A DNA stretch of 58,889 bases from Chara braunii (taxonomy: Eukaryota; Streptophyta; Charophyceae; Charales; Characeae). Below the pieces are notes generated by a model. That model saw only the letters and a program-made list of their open reading frames with translations, searched no databases and was not told where the DNA came from. Of this stretch, positions 1 to 10,899 are shown piece by piece. A program made the translations under genes and the position numbers. The DNA is taken from the NCBI GenBank assembly GCA_003427395.1, contig BFEA01000154.1:349753-408641 (forward strand), in the 5' to 3' direction. Numbering within the stretch: the stretch's first letter is position 1; the number at the start of each line of letters is the position of its first letter.

Positions 1-51
<51 letters not shown>
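1..51. repeat. (GA)n microsatellite
   Basis: The window opens with uninterrupted GA dinucleotides for 51 bases. Simple repeats like this often end contigs, so the true length is unknown. Confidence 0.98.
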
Positions 52-52
<1 letters not shown>

Positions 53-364
53 AGGTAAGTCTCCAACCTCATGGCTGGCCTCATGAGACTTCCATCGGTA
101 GGATGATCATAATCGAATGGATCTTTCGCTAGAGCATGGAAATATACACTGCCTGGTTGAATCTGCCCGACACCTCCCGTTTAACGCTTTCTGCAATCGA
201 CGGCAAAATGCGAAAAACTACCCACTAGTCAAAGTACCATAAAAGTGGCCTGACCCCTCCTGACTGAACCCGCGCCTGTCGTTGCATTTTTTGGCAGCGT
301 TTCCCTACGAAATGCAACGGGAGACAGCCTCGACCCCGCGTCCGCCTGGCAAAAGAACTTCCTG
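52..364. other. Unassigned sequence between GA repeat and LTR fragment
   Basis: I see no recognisable gene, motif or match to the other repeats here. Overlapping open frames exist on both strands, but none resembles a known family and they run into repeat sequence on the right. A donor-like GGTAAGT follows the GA repeat, without other support for an exon. Confidence 0.4.
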
Positions 365-490
365 TGCAAGGAAAATGAGCAATAGCGAACTCCAAAAACC
401 AAACAGCATCATACACATGGAACCAGATAGTCGTGACCTCGAACCAAAAGCAGAATTGCAACACAAGATCCACCAAATAAGAGCACAGCT
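365..490 (-). repeat. 3'-terminal fragment of the F-family LTR
   Basis: Read on the minus strand, this stretch matches the last 125 or so bases of the two 920-bp LTRs at 20347-21266 and 49762-50681, including the shared GCTATTGCTCAT and the terminal CTTGCA. The rest of the LTR is missing. On the minus strand it directly follows the 25-bp tandem repeat and the truncated integrase of element H, so this is a third, truncated member of the family. Confidence 0.8.
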
Positions 491-494
491 TTCT

Positions 495-569
495 ACCGAT
501 CGAGCCTCTCGAAGCACCTACCGATCGAGCCTCTCGAAGCACCTACCGATCGAGCGACTCGAAGCACCT
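495..569. repeat. Three tandem copies of a 25-bp unit
   Basis: Units lie at 495-519, 520-544 and 545-569. The first two are identical and the third differs at two adjacent positions (CCTCTC against CGACTC). Each contains ACCGATCGAG. The array lies exactly at the junction between the broken integrase of element H and the truncated F-family LTR. Confidence 0.95.
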
Positions 570-915
570 ACTGCAAAAGATGGTACACCAGCAATGACAT
601 CGACATATTTCATTCCACTCTTGCTGGTGACCAGCGTGTCCATGAAATCCATGGACACTCTCACCGGGCCTTTTCGGTATCGGAAGGGGCTTGAGAAGCC
701 CAAGATGGGCCTGTGTACGTGACTTGTCTCTCTAACATACCTGACAAGTCTCCATGTACAGCTTGGCGTCTCTCATCACTGTGGGCCACCAGAACTGCAG
801 CAGCAAGTTGGTTGCAGTCTTTTTATAGCCAAAATGTCTTGTGGCATCATGACACTCACCTAAAAACAAACTACGCAAAGACTACCTATTAGGCACACAC
901 AAGCGAGCGCAAGGA
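570..915 (-). pseudogene. Element H integrase, N-terminal part (truncated)
   Basis: On the minus strand this matches the integrase of the plus-strand relative P (26910-27808). The zinc-binding H-H-C region lies at about 730-860, followed by the start of the catalytic core with MDFMDTL, which carries the first Asp of the D-D-E triad. Reading breaks off at about 575, where the 25-bp tandem repeats begin, so the second Asp and the Glu are absent. Frames are broken between the zinc-binding region and the core. It belongs to the Ty3/gypsy element whose other parts are at 860-3183 and 11735-15255. Confidence 0.8.
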
Positions 916-1504
916 ACTGGAGGCCGTTGACCAACTCAATCTCCGTAGAAGTTACTTTGTCCTTCGCTTCGAGTCTGCGTATGATCTCAGCCATAAACGG
1001 ATCCTCACGATAGGCTTCCACCAAAGAAGGAGTAACATCGTCCGCAAGCTCAAACTCGGTGATCAGCGCACTGAGGAAGTTTGGCCTACGTGATAGCGCA
1101 TCAGCGACTTTGTTGTACTCTCCTTTGATGTACTGAGGTTCGAAGTCATACTGCTCAATGACTTCGATCCATCTTTTCAACGCATCAGAGAGCACTGGTT
1201 GGGTTCTCATCCATTTCAGGGTTTGATGATCAGTCCTGACGTAGAAGAACCTCCCAAGGAGGTAGTGCCTCCAGTGGGTTAGTGCTTTGTAGATCGCATA
1301 GAGCTCCTTCTCATGGATGAACTTAGTCAACTTCTGAGAGGGCATCTTTGTGGATATGTACTCAACAAGCCTCAACTTTGGCCCCTCCTGCTGCGCGAGC
1401 ACGGCGCCTATGCCATATTGGTTGGCATGATCCATGGTTACTATAAACGGCTTGTTAGGATCTGGAAGTTTCAAGACCTCATGGTGTGTTAAAGCATGCT
1501 TCAA
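860..1504 (-). pseudogene. Element H RNase H domain
   Basis: A 214-residue open frame on the minus strand has the layout of a Ty3/gypsy RNase H: an N-terminal VTMDHANQYGIGAVLAQ segment (usual motif TDAS, here MDHA), a central HEKELYAIYKAL carrying the Glu, and RTDHQTLKW carrying a further Asp. It ends with the connection to integrase (KVADALSRRP). RNase H removes the RNA strand during reverse transcription. The frame is longer than in copy P, which has lost about 20 bp here. The RT lies immediately upstream on the same strand. The missing start shows that it is a piece of a polyprotein. Confidence 0.88.
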
Positions 1505-2554
1505 ATGTCTGAAGGCAGCCTCACACCTGTCTGTTCATTCCCACGGGGTATCACGGCGGGTCAGGTCCGTGAAAGGGGCAGCCACTATGCTATATTTCTT
1601 GACAAAATTGCGGTAGTAGCCGGTCATCCCTAAGAAGGAGCTCATCAGAAGGACCTCATCTCAGTTACAGACTGAGGACGCAGCCAGTCACGAATGCTGG
1701 CCACCGTCACATCATCGGGCTTCAATCCCTTCGCGGAAATCTCATGACCCAGATATAAGATTTGGGTGCGGCCAAACTCGCATTTCTCCCCGTTGATCTT
1801 GAACTGGTGTTGTCGAAGGAGGCTAAGGACTTTGTCAAAATGACCAACGTGCTCTTCGATAGTCGTACTAAAGATAAGTATGTCATCGAGGTACGACGAC
1901 AAACTTGTTCAAATAGTCATGAAAGATCCGATTCATGGCGTGCTGAAAGGTGCCAGGAGCATTGCAAAGGCCGAAAGGCATCACCACAAACTCGTACAGA
2001 TCGTACCTGGTTTGAAAAGCGGTTTTGAGTCGTTCCTCGGGCCGTATTGCAATCTGATAGTACCCGAATTTTAGATCTATCTCACTGAAGTACCATCACC
2101 CTTGCACTCGATCCAACAAATCGTCGATGCGCGGTAGGGGCTCTCGGTTCTTGACAATGATGGCATTGAGGCCCCTATAGTCAATGCACATCCTAAAGGT
2201 TCCCCCCTTCTTCGGTACGAATAAAACAGGAGACTCATAAGGGGAGACAGTAGGCCGGATCCAACCCTTCTCTATGAGATCCTTGAGCTGTCGGCGAAGC
2301 TCATCGAGCTCAGCTGGAGACATTCGATAAATCCCACCCTTCGGAATACCAAACCTTGGGATAATCTCTATCGCGTGGATGACCTCCCTCTCAACAACCT
2401 CTTTCGTCTGTTCAAATGGATCAGGGTATTTAGTGACTACTCCCTCTATCTCCGACGATATTTTTAGAGGCTTGCCTGTTGCAGAGACATAGACTAAATA
2501 CATACCCTCCTTCGGATTTTGCTTATAACGCACGCATGCATTCGTAGGACTCAA
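1505..2554 (-). pseudogene. Element H reverse transcriptase
   Basis: Two minus-strand frames together cover a Ty3/gypsy RT. The first (2554-2096) holds the N-terminal fingers, including a region ending RIYRMSP, then [19 protein letters not shown] and [12 protein letters not shown]. The second (1902-1645) starts at the catalytic YLDDILIF and continues through LGHEIS to the thumb. Between them the FSEIDLK and [11 protein letters not shown] motifs can be read in other frames, so frameshifts separate the parts. A stop after EMRSF precedes the RNase H. The RT is inactive as written; RT copies the element RNA into DNA in the cytoplasmic particle. Confidence 0.88.
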
Positions 2555-3183
2555 TCATACTACTAGTCTTAAACTTATGGCGGTCCCCCCTCCAAGCAAA
2601 GTGTGTTTGACCACTTTTCGGCCCCAGTCAAATTGGGGTTTTGCAACTGAAAGATAGTACATAACCAACATGATATCCATTGGGAAATCATCGCTAACTA
2701 GAAACGAGACTCGATGTCTCAGCTTCCCACCCGCGTACGGGAATAGACACTCAATGTCTTTAAGGTAGTCAGTGACTACCATGCACTATTTGTTGGCACA
2801 TGTCGACTCCATAGGTCGACTCAGGCGCTGCACTTGCCCCTGTAAGCGCAGCCTCTTAACGCACGCGCGATTAATGAAGTTTTGCGTCGAGCAAGTGTCA
2901 TAATAGGCCCCGACCTTGCGGTCGCCGATGACTACCTTGCCGATGAACAACTCACCCTTACGGGCTTTGGCCATGACCGTCCAAGAAGCTAGCGGGTCCG
3001 ATCTAGACCACTCCTTCTCTAACTCCTTTAGTGATTCAAACACATTCATCGAACAGAGGATCGATGGGTCTGAATGTGTTTGCGGGACGAGTACGGAGTC
3101 AGTAGCTTGGGCCATCTCTCAAGATAGTGAGGGTGTGTCCACCACCTCGACCCTAGTAGGAACAACTACCATTCCTACTTCGA
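2555..3183 (-). pseudogene. Element H retroviral-type aspartic protease region
   Basis: Frames at 3115-2786 and 2782-2555 on the minus strand correspond to the protease of P (24548-25180). The active-site region reads YYDTCSTQNFI, with DTCS where DTGS/DSGS is usual, and a stop follows CANK. The second frame carries SDDFPMDIMLVMYYLS, the usual D-P-M-D...G-x-D/Y-L segment before RT. Homology with P begins at about 3183, directly where the long LTR copy A starts. The gag half of the same element is found on the far side of that insertion at 11735. Confidence 0.8.
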
Positions 3184-4899
3184 TCTCGCAGAGGGACCTT
3201 CCCGGCCGCGTCACGCAGGATTTTGCAAGACTTCGTCGTGGAGCGTGGTTTGCCGCTCTGGTCGAGTGCGCCAACCGTACCTCTCGTGAACCCCTACGAC
3301 AGGACAGAGTCACGCGAGGCACTGCTTACCTCCACCAGTGGGAGCTGTCACCATCCCTTGGGTGGGCGTATCCCCAACGAGCTACCAAACCATGTGCGAA
3401 AGCTTTTCGTATGCAATTGAAGAGGTGGCCCGATTGAGGGCGTTTCTCGTTCGCTGTAGCATAGGGGGTATGCGTGGTCAACGCCCCTCAATTGGACCCA
3501 CACTTGAACCGACGCATTGGGGGGCTGAGGTCCCAAGCACGACTTGTAGTCGGTCGACTAGGACGCATCCTACATACCACGCGTTACACCACAACGCTCA
3601 CACACACGGAAGGACACAAAACAAGCAACACAACAACACAACAACACTCCTAGTCCATTCAGTGTCCGACCCATAACCTTTTAAAATAGAAGTCGATTAA
3701 GCGTCGTGCGTGAGACTGAAGATAAAATCACGCGGGCTCCTATCGACTAGCCATGCAAGCATATGCAAGCAGCCGTTACGATGGAATACTGTGTAGTACC
3801 CAGAATCATGTAACCCACGATGATCTCGCGGGTCACATTTCGATACTCAAGTGTCGGTTGACACGCGCCTTGAGGGGTTAATCTCTCGACGCTAGACAAC
3901 CGCCAAGGCGGCCGATCACCACACCCTCTTCTGCACCCTGTGGAGAGTGGGTGGTACACAGGTTCATACCTGTGGTGGCAATTATCTCTTATTGGCCTGG
4001 AGACCAGCTCCACCATCCAGGGCATGGAGAGAACTCAATGGGTTTGACTTGACGGTTGCCACAGACTATAACATCTAACTATAAAATTATAAAAAACAAA
4101 AAGGATAAAAGGGGGATCCCCCTTTTCTCTCAAAATATAATTTGTTTAACCCTTGCGCACGGTCATAATAGGCCGCGCGAACACACAACGCGTATGTATG
4201 TACATATATATAGAGAGGGTTATAAATATGTGACGATCACTTCTCACAATCACAGTGGGACTCCTCTCAGCTAAATATACTTAAGTGATCGTAGATAATC
4301 AAATCCAAAGTCCGAATCACCAATCATACCTGCAATCACATCAAAGATTCAGCCAAGAGTCCATGCACTACAGGGGGTCAACTTCAACCATTCTTTGCGC
4401 TCACACCCCTCGCTTTAGCCATACAAGCCTCACTCTTTGTGCAACTCTCAAAATAAAATACTCATCATCTTTATTAAATGGCTGTTCAAACAAAGTACGA
4501 GTAAAAACACAAGGAAACAAAACAAACCTTAGCGCTAAAGCCTTTAGGTTGAGTGGCAAGAGTGGATTGGAGTTGAGTGGAAAACCGACGAATCGGCAAC
4601 CGACCTGTTATTAGTGATAACAGAAGATGATGCTCTTTAAGATCAGGCCGAACAAGTTAAGCCTTCAATCGAATTCGCAGCCCTGCATCACAGTATAGTC
4701 CAAAGAGAGCCACATTTACGTTTGAGCAAAATGGAGAACGTGCTCCGTCTCGTAGCCTAGCTCCTCTACTGAGTTTCCTTTCTACCTTCCTCTAACTGGT
4801 ATCAAGTTGTCGAAACTTTGGCATTATTTCCATAAAACAAGGCAAAACTTTAGATTTCTCATAGCAGAAAATAATCCAACTCTCCAAATTCTGAAAAAT

Positions 4900-5060
4900 A
4901 ATCTCTCTCCAAATTCTACAAAAATTCAGCAGTGCTTCCCGTAGGAAAAGTGCCTTTTCAAAAATTTCAGGTGTCCAAAAATGACTAACTCTTTTAAATC
5001 TGTAAAATTTCGGTAGCGCTTCCCGTAGGAATAGGAGTTTGCCAAGATTTGTACAATGCT
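4900..5060 (-). repeat. Two units of the 120-bp LTR tandem repeat
   Basis: Two copies of the word CTTCCCGTAGGA occur about 80 bases apart (near 4937 and 5018) with similar surroundings. The same unit forms six-member arrays in copies B (34130-34750) and C (46500-47190), so copy A has a shortened array. Confidence 0.75.
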
Positions 5061-5429
5061 GAAAATGCAAAGACAAGTACAACCATACTTGGGACCAACT
5101 TCTGAGACTTAATAGTTAGAACCGGAGATAGTTTGCAGGTCCCTTCTTGAAGATGGCATTGGGAGCTAACACCGATCCTAACTCCTAGTAGGGTCAGTCC
5201 TATCTTATCCCAAGTTTCCCTCCCAGCATCCATCTCACCTACCTATAGCTCTAAGACTCAGCGAGCATCTAAATTGACCTACTAAAAGAAAAGTCCCCAA
5301 GGATAGCCCCAAAAGCATACACAAGTGAGTGTAACATCTCTCGCCAACCGTCAAGTTCCTTTCTAGGTCGAATAGTTAATTCAAAAACCCTTGTTATTCC
5401 TTTTTACACTTCCTTAGATAAGACATAGG

Positions 5430-6625
5430 AACAACCAACCCAACTTATGGATGTGACTGACCTGCCAATTTATTTGACTAGGCCATACCAACTTTTGGTG
5501 CCCTAGCCTGGTAGCACAAGTATACGTAGGGCATAAGACCAAATCACACCAACTTATGGTGCGGCCAGTTTCTGCCTAGACGATCGACATAAGGCGTATG
5601 ACCGGGCCGCACCAACTTATGGTGAGGCTGGTAAACCTGAACGCTCGGCATACACAAAGAACTGAACCTCCTCAACTTATGAGGGGCCAGCCTTAGCTTG
5701 AACAACGACAAAAGGCATATGACTAGCATACACCAATTTATGATGTGCCTAGCCAGCCCAAACAGCGACATATGAGCAATCTAACCCGCCTAAACAATCA
5801 ACAAGCGCGTGTGACTGAACAACCCGCAACTTATGCGCTCGCTTAGCTTCCGCAACACAACTACATTCAATAATTAGAGTCACAAGTTGTTTCTGTCTTC
5901 AGACGAGTGGTCATGTCACCTCAACTTATGAGGCTTCCCATCCAAACATCAACTTGTGTTTAGAAAGAAAAATAACCAAGTTTTATATTATTTCTTTGCC
6001 CTTTGTGTTATCAGGGGCATAGGACCAACTACCCAACTTATGGATGAGTCAGCCTGTTCAAAGTTACCACTCAATTTTATACTCTGAATCTTATTTTGTC
6101 CTCTGCTTTATCTGCTATCGGGTTATATGGCTAGGTCTCCCAACTTATGGCGTCCAGTCTGCTAATGATATACATAGTATATAGTTAGATCAGATTGTAT
6201 ACTTAGGTTCCACTTATGTTCGCGGCTCATGACTTGGTCACACCAACTTATGGCGTGACTAGCCTGTTAAAACAAGCAAACATAAGGCATAGGACTGACA
6301 CCAACTTATGGTGGGGTCAATTTCTGCCTAGACAATCGACATAAGGCGTATGACCAGGCCGCACCAACTTATGGTGAGGCTGGTCAGCCTGAACATTCGG
6401 CATACACAAAGAACTGAACCGTTAACTTATGAGGGGTCCAGCCTCTGCCTGAACAAACAACAAGAGGCATATAACTAACACACACCAACTTATGGTGTGG
6501 CTAGTCAGCCCATACAATGACATATAGCGTAGAACTAGGCTACTCAACTTATGAGTAGTCTACTCCGCCTAAACAAGTAACAGGTGCGTATGGTTGAACA
6601 ACCCGCAACTTATGCGTTCGTCCAA
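5430..6625 (-). repeat. Array of about 17 hairpins with a constant loop (copy A)
   Basis: The word AACTTATG (or a near variant) recurs roughly every 55-90 bases. Each time it is bracketed by complementary arms that differ between units: CACCA/TGGTG (5611, 6295, 6362), CCTCA/TGAGG (5671, 5920), CGCA/TGCG (5825, 6604), CACACCA/TGGTGTG (6481) and CTACTCA/TGAGTAG (6539). Several stems extend outward, for example TGACCAG at 6351 with CTGGTCA ending at 6386. The loop sequence stays nearly fixed while the stems change on both sides together. There is no coding potential. Confidence 0.85.
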
Positions 6626-6839
6626 CTCCCATAACATAACAACAAATAATGTTTCAATCTTATTCTGTCCGAATTCACACAGATAATCTGACTTTATCGT
6701 ACACACTTTCCAATTTTACCTTTCAGATCATGTTCTGAATTCAAAACAAATAAAAGCAATTAACTTTCTCAATCATACTCACATACACATAATAGCAAAG
6801 GGTAATACAGTTTAAGGGAAAGGATCTTACGCGTAAAAC

Positions 6840-7230
6840 GAGCATTATACTCGAGTGTTCCCTGCCTCCAGAACCCCGCCTGGGCTCCGGCAGAGCTCGC
6901 GCAATCGGTGGGTGGACCTCCCACAAGGTCTTGCTGTGGTCCTTCGGGTTGCAATCTCGCCTGCTGCCTTCCTCTCGTAACCTCAGACTAGACTTAGAGT
7001 TAGAAGGGCAGAAAGAGGGATTTCAGACGCTCAAGATACAAGAGAGGGACAACTCAACTCGCAGGAGAGGGCCTTGGAATCTTCAATATTCTGAGGGCCC
7101 CGCAATGGCGGCCAAGAAAACGCAAGAGAAGCAGCCAGACTGTGGCGAGAACACAGAGTACGAACCTCTTGACAACACTCCAAGCTTCCGCAACGACCCT
7201 TTTATAGAAGCTGACCACTTCTTCTAACCG
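6840..7230 (-). repeat. Conserved block of the long LTR (A/B/C)
   Basis: This block aligns well with 36000-36300 (copy B) and, inverted, 45010-45270 (copy C); landmarks are GCAATCGGTGGGTGGAC and GGGCCCCGCAATGGCGGCC. It is the last stretch shared by all three copies before copy A diverges. The short frames here are not conserved between copies, so I treat it as noncoding. Confidence 0.75.
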
Positions 7231-7586
7231 AAAACTTCGCTATCCAAGGCCAAGCTATCGTTATGCAGCGTAGAAGGGCTTGGTTTAACTAGAACAGTCC
7301 TCTATGCTTTATTTCGAAAAGTAGTAAAACCCAACTAAAACTGCACACACCATGAGAATGATTACACAAATTGGAACCAAAGATTAGAAGAAGATGCCTT
7401 AAGCATTACTATCGTGGCGTACAACATCTTCCTTCCCACACTCCATAACTCGTAGTTACGGAATCACCCGTACTTCGTAGTTACGAAACTCAATCCTTCC
7501 ACTCAATACACCATACCCGTGTGTAGCAGCCACATACCGCCGCAGTGCCCGATCTTGTTGTCTCAAACACTTTCGAACCGCACCGC

Positions 7587-7708
7587 GTAATGCACAGTGC
7601 AATGTTTGATCAAGGTTTAGCAAGCAAGGAACGTACAACAATTGCACCCAGTAATGCACAGTGCAATGTTTGATCAAGGTTTAGCAAGCAACGGACGCAC
7701 AACAGTTG
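7587..7708. repeat. 64-bp tandem duplication
   Basis: The unit starting GTAATGCACAGTGCAATG at 7587 is repeated at 7651, giving a period of 64. The copies differ at a few positions in the second half. Each contains the small palindrome TGCACAGTGCA. Confidence 0.9.
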
Positions 7709-8564
7709 CTCAAAATGGTACAAAAGCTAGCACCACATAACTCAAAAGTCCTAACTGTAAACTCACCAGGACTGCACTGCGGTCGTTAGCAAGCACGACT
7801 ATTACAGCAAACACAACAACCCACGGTACACGACTTAAATAGAGAGCTCAATATAGTACAGAAAAACACAACAGTAAATGGGCAAAATCCAACACATCAG
7901 CAATGCCTTGCGACACAGTCGTGTGGAGATGTAACCCCAACAATTGCCCAACAGATGAAAAGCTCGGCCCGTAGTTAACTGAGACACAATGTCTCGCTGT
8001 CAAGAAACCGAAACGGCCTTAGTAGAAGGACAAACAATGTCTAGTCTCGGTAACAACAACAACAGTTCCCGAGCATTGATCTCCGGAGACATCAGCAGTT
8101 TGAAAGCCAGGCAACAACATTCAGAGAGGAAGCAATTGCAGCTCACGATTCGAGCTGGAGCAAGGAGGACCCCGGATAGGGGACCCAATAGTGACAACGA
8201 AATACACGCAGATACCAACCAAAGTGAAAAACAACAGATACTTCCAGGCCACTGTCATGACCTAGTATGCTTATTACAACTCGCATTCGTGTCAAGAATT
8301 AGGAACGGATATGCCATCTAAATAGACGATAGGCCACGCCCTCGTCATTTTCTCCACTGTTCACACTGTCAGACCAGATAAAACACAGTACTAGAAGCAA
8401 ACAACATTATGCTGGATAGTACGACAACGTACGAAGCAGTGACCAGTCTGCAAAGAAACAATAGCAGGAAACTGAGGAAAAATAGTCAGATTCGTCGGCC
8501 AGTAATAGTACCACGGATTGATGGTCCTATGCACAACACTCAGTAACAACAGTCCCCCCCCCCC

Positions 8565-9450
8565 TCTCTTTCTTTGTATGCACCTACTGTTCGATCACAC
8601 TCTTTACTCAGGCGAGCTGCTTCATGATCACTCCTAGTGTGACAGCGCCTGACCGCTTACAAGGCCAGGTTCATTCGGTTTGAAAATGCCAGGTCACAAG
8701 AGACAAAAATATACGCCTCAACTGAAGTGAAGAGCCAAAATAAGATCACGGTTACGATCAACGAATAACAGCTCCGCTACAATCCTGTACGGGAACACCA
8801 TGAGCACTAGAATGCAGCAACTCGCTATCATTTGTATCTCCTCTCCAAAATGACGACGGGCACGAATGGCGAGGGATTCACTTCGTAAAAAGCAATACGA
8901 TCGTAACTACTATGGTGTGGGACACTAAGCAGGGGCGGAATGAGTATCCTGACAACAAAGTGGGCCCCACTACCTCCGCCTAGGCTTTACTATGTTCCGA
9001 CTGTTCAAAGTGAGAGTGAATTCTTCGCCGGATCATGACCAAATGCAACGCCATGTGGGCGTCACTCCCCTCCTCCTCCTCACGCATGCATATTCGTTCA
9101 ACTTTCTCATGCTTTCATTCCTCTGCGCGCTTGTTATCTTCTCCTCTCTCTCTCATCATCGCCCTCACTCCTTTTTCTTGATCTCTCCGGCTAACGTTGT
9201 TGCTAGTCCCCTACCCTGGTCTCTTTGCTACTAGAGTACCAAGTTTTACCCTTTCCCTCTCTGTGCGCATCTACTGTCCAGTCGCATGCTCACTTACGCG
9301 TGCTGCTCCGTGATTACCCCTAGTGTCTGAGCACACTGATCGCTTGCATGGCCAGGTTCACTTGGTTGGAAAACACCGGATTGCGAGGGAGAGAGAAAAA
9401 GTTCAGGCTCTGACTGAAGTGAAAGGTCATGATAAAATCAGTACAATGAC
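8565..9450. repeat. Pair of about 200-bp dispersed direct repeats
   Basis: Sequence at 8565-8765 recurs in imperfect form at 9247-9450. Shared landmarks in order are CTCTCTTT/CTCTCTGT, CCTAGTGT, CGCTT, GGCCAGGTTCA, ACTGAAGTGAA and ATAA(G/A)ATCA. The spacing is about 680 bases, in the same orientation. This could be a degenerate LTR pair or an internal duplication. Confidence 0.65.
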
Positions 9451-10588
9451 CACAAAAAAGAGCAACTTTCATTGCATACGGCTCTCCAAGTAAATCTTAC
9501 AAGGCCGTATTCCCCAATTAAGATTTAGAACTTCGCGTTAGCGCCTTCTCTTCGATCCTTTGATAGGGTCGAGTCCCACGGGTAATGGAAAGAGGAAAAG
9601 AGAAACGTTTGAAAACCTTAGCAGCACTATTCAATTTGAGTTTTCGACCTCGAGTTTGCAGGAGAACACTATGACTACGACAGTGAAGAAGATTGTTGTC
9701 AAAATCACGACTTCAATCTGGCCGAAAACAAGGAGCAAAAACGATGTCGAGCACGATAGGCGCGAGTGGAATGGGGAAAAACGGGTCCTCTTCCTTTCGT
9801 TTACGCCCCATGATATTTCAACTATGCATAATGAGAATGCATCTTTCGCTGGAGCAGAACCACTTTCAACATTCGGTAAGTATTACCCCTATAACATTGC
9901 ACTGAGCACATCAAGCACTCGCCGCGGTGATTAGTATGGTCAACAAGGCGAGCGCTAACAACGTAGGAATAGACAATATCCAGAAGAGGTAATCACAAGG
10001 GCATGTTCGTGAGTGATATGATCACAGTCGTAGTGAGTAGTAGACTTCTGAAGATGGTATGCAAGAAAGCGAATTATCAGGATAGTGGCGCGACGATGAC
10101 TACCGCGATCCGGTCAACCACCACTACGATTTGGTCAATTCACCACAGCCCGACTGACTCGAAGGGCACAATGAACGATAGTTGGTCCATTGTTCTGCAC
10201 CTACGGGACAAAATGAGAATGAATCTCCCGCCAGATTACGAGGAGATGCGTGACACCAAGGACATCCCGCCGCTACGTCCGTGTTCGGCCAAAACGACAT
10301 TGTACCTATTGCCACAACAGGGAAAGGTACATCACCAAGTGAGGTATGCTTTTAGGCAACCAGTTGGGCACCGTAGGCTACTCGCCAGCTCTTCAGGCTG
10401 AACGCTCAGGCTCTCCTCTCCCCATCTCTCCCTCTCTCGTCAAATTCCTGACCTCATTTTCTCTCACCTTCGCCTCTCCCTTCTTCGACTCAACGCAGTC
10501 CCAAATTTTAACAACGTTACTATCTACGGACGACCCGACAGCACTTCGACCCAAGGCTAACCGTGTGCCTCTCCTATCGTCGGCCTTC

Positions 10589-10604
10589 CTCTGTTTATAG
10601 CGAG
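10589..10604 (-). promoter_or_regulatory. Possible TATA box in copy A
   Basis: On the minus strand (the LTR sense strand) the sequence reads CGCTATAAACAGAGG, which resembles a plant TATA box. It lies about 1.1 kb inside the inferred LTR start at 11698. This rests on the motif alone. Confidence 0.3.
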
Positions 10605-10899
10605 TTCTTGTTGCCTGCACCCGTGCTATTTCCCTGTATTGTTCTAATTCTAACGGATGTCCCGAAGGACCGTGCCACACAGTGGCTTGAAGTATCAGTA
10701 TCGAGTCGGCCGTTCGTGGTCAACTCAGAAATATTCGGTTTTACTTATCAAGTTTCGTCACCTAGGCCCGAACACGGGTCTGTATTTCAATAGTTCAATG
10801 GGTGTACCCACTCAGCTAAGTCCTTGGGTCCCACGCTGGTACCGGAACCGGTATCGGATCACAAGCTGGAATAGAAAAAAAAAAAAAGGCAACTATACT

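Larger units (their letters stand above)
7231..10880. other. Copy A-specific middle section, no gene recognised
   Basis: Nothing in this 3.6-kb stretch resembles a known protein, and it has no visible match in copies B or C. It contains a 64-bp tandem duplication (7587-7708), a dispersed direct repeat (8565-8765 and 9247-9450), and pyrimidine-rich tracts at 8550-8575, 9065-9180 and 10410-10500. Frames of up to 132 codons (10003-10401) have no recognisable motif. It may be a nested insertion or a different LTR subfamily. Confidence 0.5.

Noticed and set aside
282-722. 146-codon plus-strand frame
   Set aside because: It runs through an antisense LTR fragment, a tandem repeat and antisense integrase, so it is a shadow.
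5430-6625. CRISPR-like array
   Set aside because: Repeats are short loops with varying palindromic stems, intervals are irregular, and no cas genes exist in this eukaryotic context.
9560-9934. Possible exon with downstream GGTAAGT at about 9874
   Set aside because: No recognisable protein, no consistent neighbouring exons, and the interval lies inside the copy A repeat.
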